In this document: piece by piece, positions 1-12,086 of the stretch
Layout of the letters: the number at the start of each line of letters is the position of its first letter
Position numbering within the stretch: position 1 is the first letter of the stretch
NCBI GenBank assembly: GCA_003260075.1
Contig: QLIY01000264.1
Location: 81,597 to 145,596, forward strand
Length of the DNA stretch: 64,000 nucleotides
Reading direction: 5' to 3'
From: Phallusia mammillata
Lineage: Eukaryota > Chordata > Ascidiacea > Phlebobranchia > Ascidiidae
Notes under the pieces: model-generated
The model's input: only the letters and a program-made list of their open reading frames with translations
Told to the model about the DNA's origin: nothing
Database searches by the model: none
Position numbers and translations under genes: made by a program

Positions 1-178
1 ACTTTTTTATGATATTCACCACTTGTTGTGAATCCCAGCATCCGGTCTGTAAGTCGACATGGCCATAGAGGGAACTTACTTACGTTTAGGGATCAACAAA
101 CATGTGACAAATGTGTTATTTGTTCCCGTTAGTTCAAATTACAGTAGACAGGATATTATGAACACATATTAACTACTA

Positions 179-434
179 CAGAGTTGTAAACGGGCCTGAA
201 GCTGGAGGCCCAACCCGAAATTTCATGCCCGAAACCCGACCCGAACCCAAATCGTTTTTGAGAAGTCCGTTTAGGCCCGAAAGTTTGATTGACAGGCAGC
301 CTCAGGAAAGACCAAAACAACAAACACTATATACGATTGGTCATTAACAAGGCGTTTTAGGGCAGTATGACATTAGGTCAGGTCCAGCAACTGGCTACGG
401 CCCGAACCCGAACCCGGCCCGATTTACAACTTTG
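179..434. mobile_element. hAT-type MITE with exact 8-bp target duplication
   Basis: Short non-autonomous element with imperfect terminal inverted repeats, beginning CAGAGTTGTAAACGGGCC and ending with its complement (GGCCCGATTTACAACTTTG). It is flanked by an exact 8-bp direct repeat, AACTACTA, at 171-178 and 435-442, the signature of hAT transposition. The interior is rich in CCCGAACCCGA-like motifs and contains no ORF. A second, inverted copy lies at 6084-6355, and a fragment of the same interior occurs near 12180-12235. Confidence 0.85.
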
Positions 435-689
435 AACTACTAATATCCTTAAAGTTAAGGGACCCTAAAATAAGCTGTGAGCCTTGTTGACACAAAACAA
501 CACCCCAATAAATCTGCGTCATGTTTTGGGTGTAAAATTTCTGCTATAGCCTAAAAAATATAATCACGATTGCGAGTAAAATCAATAGCGACGGTTTTAT
601 CATTTTTTGCTTCCGTGTATGGGCAGCTAAGATTAAAAGTTATGCCACTTGCGTCTTGCTCATAGATTTTAACATTTACTTTTGATTAG

Positions 690-1958
690 AACTTACGTGA
701 TTATTGCGCACGAGGGTGATTCGGTTTTCCTGCAACCAACATCAGACGATGGAACAATTGGAGTCCAACTTCAACAAAGTCCGGAGGACATTGATGATGG
801 AAAGATCATGGACTACGATTCTTCCAACTACGTTTCTTCCGTCAATGATCCCCAACTCCAGATTAAGTTTGCTCAAGATGTAATTATGAAACATTTATTT
901 CAAAGCAATGGTCTACTCGTATTTTGACGGTTTTAACGGAGAAATGGCCTAATTTGTTATCTACAAGACATTGAGTGTTGAAGGTCGTCATAGATTCATT
1001 CTATATTTTAAAAAAATTAAAAATTTATGAAACAGAAGGGGTTGTTTCTTTGATCTAATATAAACATTGTATAACCTCAATTAAAAACTTTACTCCAAAT
1101 CTTCCAGTCTGGTAATTTTGTGCAGGCCCTTTACATAGCTGGGTGCTGTAACTTACTAAATATTCGGTTGAAACAGAAACCAATGTAGATGACAACGTTA
1201 TAAGAGTCTAATCCGTTGTATGAAAATACACTTTTTATTTTAAACTTTTAAAGTCTTGTTTTTTTAGGAATATACGTTTTGTGAATACGACCCAGGTAAT
1301 TTCTTCGGTTCCAAGCCGTGCAAGTCTCCATATGCCACTTACTTGCTCAAAGTGCCCAAGTCGGACAGCTACGTGTGTACCTTGGATCCAAATTACCTAA
1401 TCTCTGGAAGTAACTGCCAGGACTTTGACTTTACAAGGTACATTTTTCAAGAGTTTTTCGACCAAAATTTTTTTTTTAAGTTGGAAGGTTTTGCAGTTTT
1501 TAACTTTTAAATTTTGATGCAGGCTAAACACAATTCGAGTTTATGCGAAGATTCAATCGTGGAGCAATTATCCTGTCGATGCTGAAGACGTTACTAGGTA
1601 AAATCACTAAGAGCATGTCATTTAGCCCTCGTAAACGAAACAACGCCAGAATCTGCCATTGAGCTACCAGGCCTGTTATGTTTGTGTATTGGGTTGTTCA
1701 TTTTTATTCACAATGAGCCAATGACATATTAAGTCAAGCAAGAAATATTGAAAATTATTTGTGTCAAATTTCATCACATTGATCTAAAGTCCAAAGTCAC
1801 TGTTCTCAAACTATTTCTTGCACCTGCCCTTTGGATAATTTGTTAATTTCGAAGTATTTTTGTATAGGTAGTCGAATTGCGGTTTTGTTATTTATTTATT
1901 TTGTTGTCGTTTCCACAGACGCATCCGAAAGCTGAAAATGGAGGAAGATTCTGACTAA
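690..1958 (+). CDS. 3' end of lectin/helical-protein paralogue C0 (partial)
   Basis: The last exons of a gene paralogous to the two minus-strand genes at 22328-30955 and 32571-42112. Four exons are visible: about 690-890 (motif AHEGDS, then FLQPTSDDGT and QQSPEDID), 1268-1437 (EYTFCEYDPGNFFGSKPCKS), about 1523-1600 (IRVYAKIQSWSNYPVD) and the terminal exon 1919-1958, ending EEDSD and TAA. Splice phases agree with the paralogues; the AG of the penultimate exon plus the first A of the last exon makes Arg. Upstream exons, which in the paralogues encode an H-type lectin, Gly-rich and helical regions, are not found in bases 1-680, so they lie outside the window or are lost. The orientation is opposite to C1 and C2. 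The function of this C-terminal module is unknown. A second version of the final exon follows at 2192-2237. Confidence 0.8.
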
Positions 1959-2033
1959 GATGACATTTAACAACCAATACATAGCAAAGGAATTCGCTTT
2001 CTAATTCTGCATATTCTTTGTGCTAAAATCGAG

Positions 2034-4174
2034 CCCCCCCCCCTTTCATCACATTGATCTAAAGTCCAAAGTCACTGTTCTCAAACTATTTTTTGCACCT
2101 GCCCTTTGAACAGCTTGTTGATATCAAAACATATTTGTACAGGGAGTCGAATTGCAGTTTTGTGATTTATTTAATTGTCGTTATTTTACAGACGCATCCG
2201 CAAGCTGAAAATGGAGGAAGATTCTGCCCAAGCTTAAATTAACAATCAATATGTGGCAAAGGCTTCGCTTTCTAATTCTACATATTCTTTGTGCTAAAAT
2301 CGCATAAACCATCTTTCGCACAAAATAAACTGGTTTTGGGAAGGCTTGTTTTAAGCTTATCTACAGTATATAAGAATAAAAAACAGCTTGCATAAAAAAC
2401 TGCAGAGCATTTGAGCCTGTCCAAAATTAATTATTGTTTATGCAACAAAATAAAATGCTCTAAGGCAGTTTTACGTTTGATCAAGATAGTTTTGAGTCAG
2501 TGTGTAATGAATTTATTTTGAGAAAGTGTTGTTTTCAGGAGATCCACTGAATCTAATTCAATTACGAAATCGTAGAGAAATTTCAGTTCTTCATATACCG
2601 ACTCGCATCCTATCAACTACATGTTCTAAAAAATGTGAATGTGTCGAGCCAGTGAAGATGCGCCTCAAATAACTTATTTTGTTGGGTAAAAGGTCCAGGC
2701 CTTTCAAGTTAACACTTGCATTAGATATTTGGCGCGGTTTGTGACTATCCTTGTGGTGGGTTTACCAGTCTTAGTACCTTTCCCTGGTAGGAACCGGAAC
2801 TTGGTTTGAATTCTAACGCATGTGAATTTTTCTCGTTTACACTATGCTGCATGTAAATGAAAAGAGCAGTTTTACCTATTTTACCACATTGCGCTACCTA
2901 CTTAGTTCGTTTATTAATGGGCCGAACCGGATTGACCATGTTATGATCAAAATTATAAGGTGTTTGAATATGTCTTATTTTCATGCAAATTTGTTCTTAG
3001 TTGTGCCCCCCCCCCAGCAGTTTTACCTATTTTACCACATTGCGCTACCTACTTAGTTCGTTTGTTAATGTGGCCGAACCGGATTGACCATGCTATGATC
3101 AAAACTATAAGGTTTTTGATTCTGTCTTATTTTCATGCAAATTTGTTCATAAGTTAGTTGTAAATATTTTGCTTCACGAGATATTACTTTAGGTTCACTT
3201 GCTTCCCCCCCCCCCTTTCGCACAAAATAAACTGGTTTTGGGAAGGCTTGTTTTAAGCTTATTTACAGTATATAAGAATAAAAATCAGCTTGCATAAAAA
3301 ACTGCAGAGCATTTGAGCCACACCTGTCCAAAATCAGTTATTGAATATGCAACAAAATAAAATGCTCTAAGTCAGTTTTACATTTGATCAAGATCCCCCC
3401 CCCCCAGCCTTCCAGTACAGTAATACCGAGACCAACCAATTTGTTGCCGGAAAAATGCAACGTCTTCACCTGTTGTCCAAACAAAACAAAAAAATCAAAG
3501 AAATGTTAGTTAAAAAGGTAAGTTGATGTATTTGGTATGGAATCGTCAACGAATTAATAAAAAACATGCTTTACAGAGATATAATAACAGAATCCCCCCC
3601 CCCAACCTGCTATACTAACTATGACTCAATTAAACCCTTTGGAGGTTTTAGACACTTGACTTTGGTGGCGCCATGGTGGAAACTCATGGTTGGGAAGCAG
3701 TGGGAAAGCTGAAATTATTCATATTTTGCCCCCCCCCCATATTTCGATTCGACTATTATGCATATTGGCTGTTGGTTTGATTTGCATTAGGTGCTGTGAC
3801 AAAATGGTTTCGTTTATCCCTGCTAAATATTTTACTGTTTAATTCCCCCCCCCCCGTGGCTTGTACTTGCGAGCGAGTTTGCCTTTGGCATTTCTGCTGG
3901 GCTTTTTTCGCGTGCAAGCTTAGAGTTTAGCACAGTTCGTTTTTAACTTTGAGGTGACAGGTTATCTTTTGATTTGATTTACTTACTTTAGGTTCACTTG
4001 CTCTAGTGAAAAGTCAAGGTTACTTTAATGTTGGAACTTCTGTGTGCTGTTTATTTAATGATCAACAACAATTTGATACTGTTTTTTCGAGTTTCCTTTT
4101 AGCATACCACAGAGCAGTTTTATTGCAAGGTCGCAACATGACTGCACCGGATTTTCATTGCTATCCCCCCCCCC
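2034..4174. repeat. Poly-C-delimited patchwork of locally duplicated fragments
   Basis: C-runs at 2034-2043, 3006-3015, 3205-3215, 3395-3405, 3594-3603, 3729-3738, 3845-3855 and 4165-4174, all 10 or 11 nt, separate short fragments. Most fragments are diverged copies of nearby sequence: 3016-3130 of 2863-2995, 3212-3394 of 2310-2490, 3406-3590 of about 4316-4495, 3604-3728 of about 4667-4790, and 4175-4310 of about 4030-4165. Copies differ by scattered substitutions and small indels. I see no confident gene here. This pattern fits alternative alleles chained together in the assembly better than a natural tandem array. Confidence 0.75.
2192..2237 (+). CDS. Second copy of the C0 terminal exon
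   Basis: Near-identical copy of the exon at 1919-1958 together with its upstream intron: 2044-2290 repeats about 1770-2020 with a few percent difference. It keeps the acceptor AG and the phase but ends EEDSAQA and stop instead of EEDSD and stop. It begins just after the 10-C run at 2034-2043. It could be an alternative terminal exon, but because the flank is duplicated with it, a misjoined second allele is more likely. Confidence 0.55.
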
Positions 4175-4418
4175 AATGTTGGAACTTCTGTGTGCTGTTT
4201 ATTTAATGATCAACAACAATTTACTGTTTTTTTCGAATTTCCTTATGGCATACCAGAGCAGTTCTACTGCAAAGTCACAACACGACTGCACCAGATTTTC
4301 ATTGCTACCTAGTCAGCCTTCCAGTACAGTAATACCGAGACCAACCAATTTGTTGCCGGAAGAATGCAATGTCTTCATCTGTTGTCCAAACAAAACAAAA
4401 AAATTCAATGAAATATAG
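4006..4418 (+). other. Possible coding remnant, duplicated and out of frame
   Basis: Two stretches look coding-like. One at about 4010-4160 reads NVGTSVCCLFNDQQQF. The other at about 4318-4418, preceded by an AG, reads IPRPTNLLPEECN and ends KFNEI with a stop. Each has a near copy across a C-run: 4175-4310 for the first, in a shifted frame, and 3406-3515 for the second. The Cys-containing open stretch and mostly conservative differences hint at an exon, but no clean gene structure can be built. It may be a pseudogene or chance. Confidence 0.2.
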
Positions 4419-5253
4419 TTAAAAAGGTAAGTTGGTGTATTTGGTATGGTATCGTAAACGCACTAATAAAAATAATATGCTTTGCAGAGATATAATAACA
4501 GATGTTGTGAATTGAGCGCTGATATATTGGAGAACCATGAAAGTATGGAAAAAAACATTTGAAACCGTGAGAAAACAATCAAAGATGTGAAATCTACTTG
4601 ATCAACCAATGTTTGTCTTATTACTTGCATGTGTAAGTGTATCTTTTGTTTCTATTTTAAATTAAACCTGCTATACTAACTATGACTCAATTAAACCCTT
4701 TGGAGGTTTTAGGCACTTGACTTTGGTGGTGCCATATTCAGTGGAAACTCATGGTTGGGAAGCAGTGGGGAAGCTGAAATTATTCCTATTTTATTAATAT
4801 TTGTTTTCGCATAAGACGTGCAGAATAAACAGTACAAATTTTGTGGATTAATATGAGACACCACTAAAAATTCGGCTATGAAAATTTTTATGTAATGCCC
4901 TTTTTGTTTTAATGCCTTTATGCTTGCTTTGCCTGGTGGTTAATGAATCTATGATCTTATCACTGCCTGGTACCATCCTAGAAAAATCAAGCACTAAATA
5001 ATAAATTGCAGTTTCCAAACCGGTATAAAATTATACAATCCATACAAAGGCTGTACGTAATACACAAAAACAATTCTACTTGCAAAATGTTGACATAATT
5101 ACACCATAGGCTTTTATGTTTAAGGCGGTGAAGTAAATGACAGGGAACAAAAACTAGTTTTAAGCACTTTCTGATTCGAACTCAGTTGTGACCATAACCG
5201 GGAGTACGTGAGGTTGTTGCAACTTGTTTGCATTGTAGATATCTCCCAAGAGA

Positions 5254-5381
5254 ATGTCGTCCTTTGTATTTCTTGCTTGTTCAGAGAGCTCTGTAAGCGA
5301 CGATGCTTTAAATATTTTGCTTCAAACCAACTGCAGACATCTCCAAGAGGCGGTTCGTTCTTTAGTTAATACATTAAGGTA
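5254..5381 (+). other. Possible isolated exon
   Basis: An open stretch beginning ATGTCGTCC and ending at a GTATTC donor-like site, with a helical, Leu-rich predicted peptide (motifs DDALNILLQTN and LQEAVRSLVNTL). No neighbouring exon could be joined, and the family is not recognised. Between about 4420 and 5240 and again between 5390 and 5770 I see no other coding signal. A 13-nt C-run lies at 5503-5515. Confidence 0.2.
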
Positions 5382-5777
5382 TTCGCTCATTCTAAAAAAT
5401 AAAACCGTTCAACTTAAAAAGTGCATGTTCTTAAATGCAGACTTTTGAACCGGGAGGGGATGTGATTCCAAAACGCAGGCAGGTTAGGGCTATTTGTAAA
5501 AACCCCCCCCCCCCCAAGCAACTGCTTGGAAACCATAGTGAAGTCGGCTCAGTGTCACAGTCGGCTCACATGCTTTTAAATTATAGAATGATTAAGAATG
5601 TGTATCGAATAGTATATTCACAATTTCACTGAATGTAGAATGTTACTAAATGTGCAACGACTTTCCCATAAATAAACTAAAATTCAGGTTTTAAAATACA
5701 ATTTACAGAACAGACTTGCTACAACTTACAAAAAACCAAAACAGCTTTTAATCACTTTTAAGATCAAATTACAACTT

Positions 5778-8700
5778 ACACGACGGACTCAATGGTGGAA
5801 TGATTTTCACAGGCTTCCAGCAGCTCGACCAAACTTTTTATTTCCAACTTTGCGTCACACAATCTGACCGTCTTCAACTTTCTGTGCGCTGTGACGCAAG
5901 CAACGAACGACGTCACTGATTCTGGAGAGCACCTTGTCGCCATAGTTTCACCGATCCCTGTAACAACGAAATAAGATCATCTGACAAATTATTCATCAAA
6001 TTTGCCATTATATTGTAACATTAATGTGAAGAATTCGACTCAAACTCAAGCTCTAAACGAGATTAAAATTAAAATGTTCACACCAGAGTTGCCCCCCCCC
6101 CCCCCCCCCCCCCGTCGGGCCGGGCTTTTCGGGCCGGGTTCGGGCACTCTGTGTCAATATTATTTTTTGAATAAATTTTACTAGCTAAGTAGCTGATTGA
6201 TGCCTTGTTCGAGACCAACTGTCTATTGTGCTTCTTGTTTTGGTTTTTCCTGGGGCTTCATTGTATAAGCCTGTCAATCAAACTTTCTGGCCTAAAAGGG
6301 CTTCTCAAAAACAATTCGGGTTCGGGCTGCAATTTCAGACCCGTTTACAACTCTGGTTCACACTTACCGGAGAGATCAAGATCCTTTAAACTTCGTAGTC
6401 CACCTTCGTTTCCATTTGCAGTCGCTTGTGGAATTGCTTTGCTGAACCCTAAAAAAGAAATTATGCTCAATTGGGGTCAAATCACAAATAACATTTTACC
6501 ACTCTGAAAAAAGGGTATTAAAACTGCAGACTGAAACACTTTTGCTTAAGAAATCAGCCGCAAAAATATAACCACGTATCTGCTTTTACAGAAACTGACG
6601 ATGCCTGTTTATTTAAGGCGAAATATATATTTCTGATATTTAAAGAAAAGTTTTATGCTTTTTACCTGTTTTTTTTTGCATATGAAAACAGTCTAAATAT
6701 TAAAACTGCAGGCAATGTTTAGATGAACTCAATTCAACCCTTGTTAGGGTAACTGCTTCTAAGTGCATAAACACTTGTACTCAACATGACAAGAACGAAA
6801 AGAAACTGAAATAAAAATGAACTTGCCTTCAATTGGAAGAAAAACTTGCGTAAAATCCAAAGCGCAATCTCCAAAGTAGTTCTCTCCTAAATCCAAAATT
6901 TCCAAAGCGTGACAGTCCCGCAAATGATACTTTAGAGCGGAGAGAGCAACTGTGCCGATCTGGACGCAGGACATGCGCAGACATCTTAACCTTGGATGAC
7001 CTTGAAATGCTCGGGCAATGACGCAGGCGTTTACGTCACCAACAAAGTTGTGGCTAATGTCGAAGTATTCCAGAACTTTAAGCGAGGTTAAACTCTGGAC
7101 AAGTGCCTTAATAGCGGACTCATCTTGCAGGTAGCTCTCGCGCACATCCAAGTGGCGAAGTGTTTGACCGAGATTGGTCCGCAACGTGGCAGTAGAGAGT
7201 GCTAGGAAGGATTTTCGGTTTAGACAGGCGTTGTGCAGCGACAGCACCTAAACATAAACTTTATTAAAACAAAGATTTAAACAAATTGAAGACTAGTGGA
7301 TGCCATTTTCTCGTCCCTAAAATGTCCTTTTATGTAAACTTGTGTTCATGTATCACATAGTATGGTGTGGGATGTTGATGTTTTGAAACTTTTGCCAGAA
7401 AAGAACAAACAGTACAAGCTTGTTTCAATATAACTATTTTATCATATCATCGGGTCTTGAGCGTTTTCACTTTGGAATATTTCACTTTATTGCTCTGGAG
7501 AAGCCCTACCGTTGTGGTGGGTCAAACGTCAGCAAATATACAAGTTCCCTAAAAAACGACCAGTACTTTGTTTAGCATTACACCAGTTGCACGACAAATT
7601 TGTTAAACATTACAAGTAGTATACCTGGCAGACATGATTCGTTTTTCAACCCACCTGCAAGTCTTGTAGATGATGAAGGTTTTCGCAGATATTTGCCAAC
7701 CCGCCTTCTAGCTGATTCTCCGACAGGTCCAACCTCTGAAGGAAAGGGACACGCTTGAGCAGCGAAGCTAGGCGTGCGCACTGTTGCGTGTCAAATCCAC
7801 ATGCCGGAAATCCAAGCTCAACCAATGGAACGACCCACTTTGATTCCTCGTCAAACAAGGAAAAGAATAACAGCGAATCATTAAGACTGAGGTGCAAATA
7901 TTCCAACAAAGGCAATTTCTTGACAGCGCGGCCGATCGCCAAATAGCCCCCCCCCCTAAACAGTTGCCCCGGTGGTCGCCCACCGAAAGACCGCGACACA
8001 ATTCAGCTACGTGATTATCGGTCACGTGTTTCGCGTTCGGAAGGAAAAGCTCCTCCATAAAGGGGAGATTCCCTAAAGCGAGAACCACGAGGTGCATGTT
8101 TTCCCCCTCGAGCGCGTTTAAATAGAGATGACGGATCCAAAACTGTGACCCCCCCCCCTAAACAGTTGCCCCGGTGGTCGCCCACCGAAAGACCGCGACA
8201 CAATTCGGCCACGTGATTATCGGTCACGAGTTTCGCGTTCGGAAGGAAAAGCTCCTCCATGAAAGGGAGATTCCCCAAAGCGAGAACCACGAGGTGCATG
8301 TTTTTCCCCTCGAGCGCGTTTAAATAGAGATGACGGATCCAAAACTGTGGTGACGTCATTGATGACCTCACGGAACCTGATGACGTCAGGGTCGGTCGAC
8401 AGCGGTCACTTAAAAACACCAATGCTTGCATGCTTTTGTTTGATAGTAATTCCCCGTATTTGAACTGCAATCCGATTCCGTCTTTCCTGTAGTCGTGACC
8501 GCGATAGTTTATTGGCCACTTGTGGTCGCTGTTGTAGTGCTCAGTGAGTTCTTTTATCGGGGTTTCGATTTCGGTCGCTGTAAAGGTTTTCACTGACATT
8601 AACTTGGCTATGGTTTGGGGCGATGACTTCGCTTCGTAGAAACAATGGAGTATTGTAAGTTTTGTAGCTTCGTGCAAGCTTGAGTCAGTGGCATCTGAAA

Positions 8701-11700
8701 CTGAAAAAAAGTGTGAAAAGTATAATCTTTAAAATTGCTGATTTGAAAAACTGTTTGGTAGATACCAAGCGTTCACTTTATTAACCCAGACATTAAAGTC
8801 AATACAAATGAAATGTAATTTTTCTCAGACCTGTGCTGTTCAGTGAGGGACTTTTCCTATGCAGTAACTCCGTCAGGAATCCAACGATAGTCTCTACCAT
8901 TGAGCCACTTGCGGCGCAACACAACTGAAAGAAATTGCGCAGTATGTGGGACTTCCCCAAGGTGGTTACATGCTCTTGAAGCAGAGACACCAGTTGATCA
9001 CGTGATACGATTGTTTTATCAGACGCGATTCTGCCAAAAATAAAAATATTTCAAAATTGTATAGCTTTAGACCACTAGAGTAATTGTGTAAATGGTTTTA
9101 CGAATTTAGTAAAAAGTTTTGATAGAAACCCTTTTATGTTCAAGTAACAAAGTTTTTTTCTTTTAAATCAAACCCATTTTTCATCAAATTGCTTTAAACC
9201 TTATTATCCTTACGAAGCAGATGCATTTATACGTTTGGCACTTGATTGTACAATGATTGTACAAAACTGGTTTCGAAACCATATGTGGTCTATACAATCT
9301 TACCTTGCAGCAAACAGGTCCTCATACAAGACGTGAGAAAATTTCGCATAAACTTCCACTTGATTTGTGTTCCTATCCATGGACTCGATGCTGATCATAA
9401 TTCCATGTTTTAGGAAAAGTTTAATAAGTTCACAGTTGTAACTGGATGTGCTGTACATGCTGCATGAATCGCCAAGCAATTTGCGGGATAGAACCTCGCG
9501 TGAAAATTGGAGATCGGGGTCTTGTTGATGTTTCGTATGTAAAGGCAAGCACCTTAAAAAATGACAAAGTGGATGTCAATAGAGTCATTGACACTGGATG
9601 AACGTCTGTAAGTGTTTAAGCAAGCTTTGTACAGAATATAGACAATTTCGGTAAAATACATTTTTTGCATGAGAATGTTATCGAGTTAGCCATTATCGAG
9701 TAGGGTTAATTACATAGATATACTTGGCGAATTTGATACCCGTTTAGTCAGAATCGCCTGTTTAAGTGGTGCCAGTGGTAGATTTTAATTAGAAATTAAA
9801 ACGCTATGACAATGTTGGAAAGCAAAACTATCATAAACAAGCAGTCTAAATTCAAACACAACTGTGTACTGGGTAATAAACACATTCAACTTTTGTAACA
9901 AAAGTTTGCACACACCTGTTAAACGATATTTTCAGAATATCGTAAGTGGTTTCCAATCCTGGGCATGGTTTGTTGGGCTTGAAATCTGTGCAAATACAAA
10001 ATTTAAAACCAACTTAAAATTTTGATGCACAATTTTCTCACTTCTACTTATTTCCTTCCAAGCGTCACACAACAGATACGTCATTATGGGTGACGTCACT
10101 ACGCCATCGTAGACGTCACGTTGGTAAACCTGAATGAAGTTAAGGAACTCGGAAACTCGAGATTTTTCTTCCATGACGTCAAAAAACTTCTTCGAATGCT
10201 TTATGACGTCATATTTAGTAAATCCTTCTATGACGTAATGCTCCCACGTGACTGGAACGTCTTTTAGCACCAGTAGGTTTTCGGCCATTTTCTCTTCCTC
10301 GGTTTGATGCGGCAGGTAGGATGACGTCATGATGACGTTGCATTTCGGCCAAAGATGACCAATTATGACGTCATAGAATTCGGAGAGCTCCTCGTTCTCG
10401 ATTCCTTGCATTCGATCAAAGTTGTCGAGAAGCAGAAGAATATCTGAACCGCTTGAATTAACGAAGAGATCTTCGATGTCGTCTGACGTCACAGTGCAAG
10501 GTTGTTCGTCACAATTGATAAGAACTGTGACAAAACAAGTTTGTAGCAACAAAAGATAGATTACGGTTTAGTTTGGTTTCTATTTAGATCAAATAATGAC
10601 ATATTGGTAAAAAACTCTTTAGCAATGGAGTGGGACTATAAATGCTATTGTAAACTAAACAATCAACTGATGCAATTGTAAACTAACAGTTTAATTTTCA
10701 AACCTTAATTTTTATTTATAGAAATGACAAAGATTTTTGGAGGATCCATTGGTAGCACTTGACCTTTAAAGAGGTTCATGTAAGAGTTCCGCGGCCTAAG
10801 TTGTTTAGCACTTCCCATTGCAATGCTTTTTAACCTTTAGCATTCTTAAATCCAAACACACAGAATAACAACATTTCGACACCTGAATCTAATATTACGT
10901 CACACAAACTCACCACACTGTTCAAGAATGGCGTCACTCAATCTGGTGTATGGGCTTTCCAATTTCACAAGCGCTAAATCCAAACTGAAGACGAATCGGA
11001 ATGATGTCAGGGTCACGTGGTTTCGGCTCGCCCAATCATAAGCGATCTTCCTCAAAAGGACTGTCTTTCCCGAAGACCAGTCTCCGAAAAGCAGCTTCCT
11101 CTTGCAGAATGAAAAATCCAACATCTCCGTCCAAGCTGTTAGTGACGTCATCGGTGCAAGAGATTTAATGACGTCAGAGCGACAGAGCTCTTTTTCGCTG
11201 CAATCGTCAATGCGGGACAAATTGGTGACGACATTGTCCATGTTAATGACGTAAAAAGGCTGGGACGGTAGTGGCCTGATTTGACCCCTTTTAAGAATGT
11301 ATAGTCTCTTAATTATTTTTTTCAAGAAAGCCGTTTTGAAATCGTCGTCTTGACATGTATCTGTAAAAACAATAGCGAATCCTTGTTTATGAAAAGATTT
11401 GCAGCAAAATTGAGCAAAATAATGCCATTTTAAAAATAGGTTAAACATGAATACACGATTAAATAATTTTTATTTCATTCCATCAGTGAGTTTGATGCTG
11501 CAAACCAACCCTTTCAATAAGTTTTCAGCTATACACATGGCAGCACAGGTTTGTTCACGTTTATGCTTCTAAGGAAACACCTACCATCAATGTATACACG
11601 ATTGTCAATTCTATGTAACACTTTCAATTCGTCAAGGAATTTAAGTTTTGGGCCAACTGGTTTGCTCTGGAGAACATTGGAACGATTTTCTTTGTTTGCA

Positions 11701-11991
11701 GAAACTGAATGAAACAAATGAGACAAAAATTAGAATCTCAGATACCACATAATATTTAAAACATAATCTCGGAAAACACCTTGTATTTGAGTAGCTTACC
11801 GGAAAAAGCTTTTGCGTGTTTGCCATGAAGTAAGAAAGCGGGACTTAAAGCAAGAGGTCTCTGGTTGCTCTCAGTCACTCCCAGTGGTTGTGACATTGAA
11901 AGTTTCGGTCTATTTAGAGAGGAAAGTTTAAGATGTCGATGTTGACTGAATCGTGATGAAAACTGGTCCCAAGTTTGCACACCATCTTTTC
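5778..11991 (-). CDS. NLR protein: NACHT ATPase plus leucine-rich repeats
   Basis: Predicted cytosolic pattern-sensing protein of the NLR (STAND ATPase) class. Exons read on the minus strand with agreeing phases are about 11991-11798, 11708-11587, 11358-10912, 10524-10049, 9974-9917, 9553-9303, 9031-8826, 8699 through the region near 7659, 7247-6830, 6446-6368 and 5957-5778. Walker A is LLFGDWSSGKTVLLRKIAYD in the 10912-11358 exon. Walker B is DILLLLDNFDRM in the next. The small exon 9917-9974 (GLETTYDILKISFNR) looks like the winged-helix start. LRR motifs such as LLEYLHLSLND, FLQRLDLSENQL and ALEILDLGENYF follow. The donor after the 6830-7247 exon is GCAAGT (GC-AG). The stop TAA overlaps a good GTAAGT donor, so a further 3' exon is possible. 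The LRR exon carries a C-run-flanked duplication (7947-8345) that breaks the frame. The N-terminal segment may be the gene at 12732-14350. Confidence 0.8.
6084..6355. mobile_element. hAT MITE beside an NLR splice donor
   Basis: Inverted copy of the family at 179-434. Its ends are CAGAGTT and CCCGTTTACAACTCTG, and the exact 8-bp target duplication GTTCACAC lies at 6076-6083 and 6356-6363. A 22-nt C-run at 6092-6113 replaces what should be sequence just inside the left terminal repeat. On the minus strand the target site begins at intron position +5 of the NLR exon ending at 6368, so the GTAA of the donor is retained. Confidence 0.85.
7947..8345. repeat. ~190-bp duplication inside the NLR LRR exon, flanked by 10-C runs
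   Basis: The segment 7957-8148 is a near copy of 8159-8345, with only a few differences (for example TCAGCTACGTG against TCGGCCACGTG). C-runs of exactly 10 nt (7947-7956 and 8149-8158) mark both left junctions. Both copies encode the same LRR stretch (MHLVVLALGNLPFMEELFLP) and stop at the same codon before poly-G on the coding strand. Reading through gives a frameshift in the second copy. One copy removed would leave a normal LRR exon, so this is probably an assembly or allelic artefact. Confidence 0.8.
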
Positions 11992-12086
11992 CCTAAAAAC
12001 AAACAAGATATAAATCAAGCTGCAAACAGTGTAAATTGTTTTAACCTATAAGGTTTCAGCAGTGCAGCTGGTAACAGGACAAAGGC

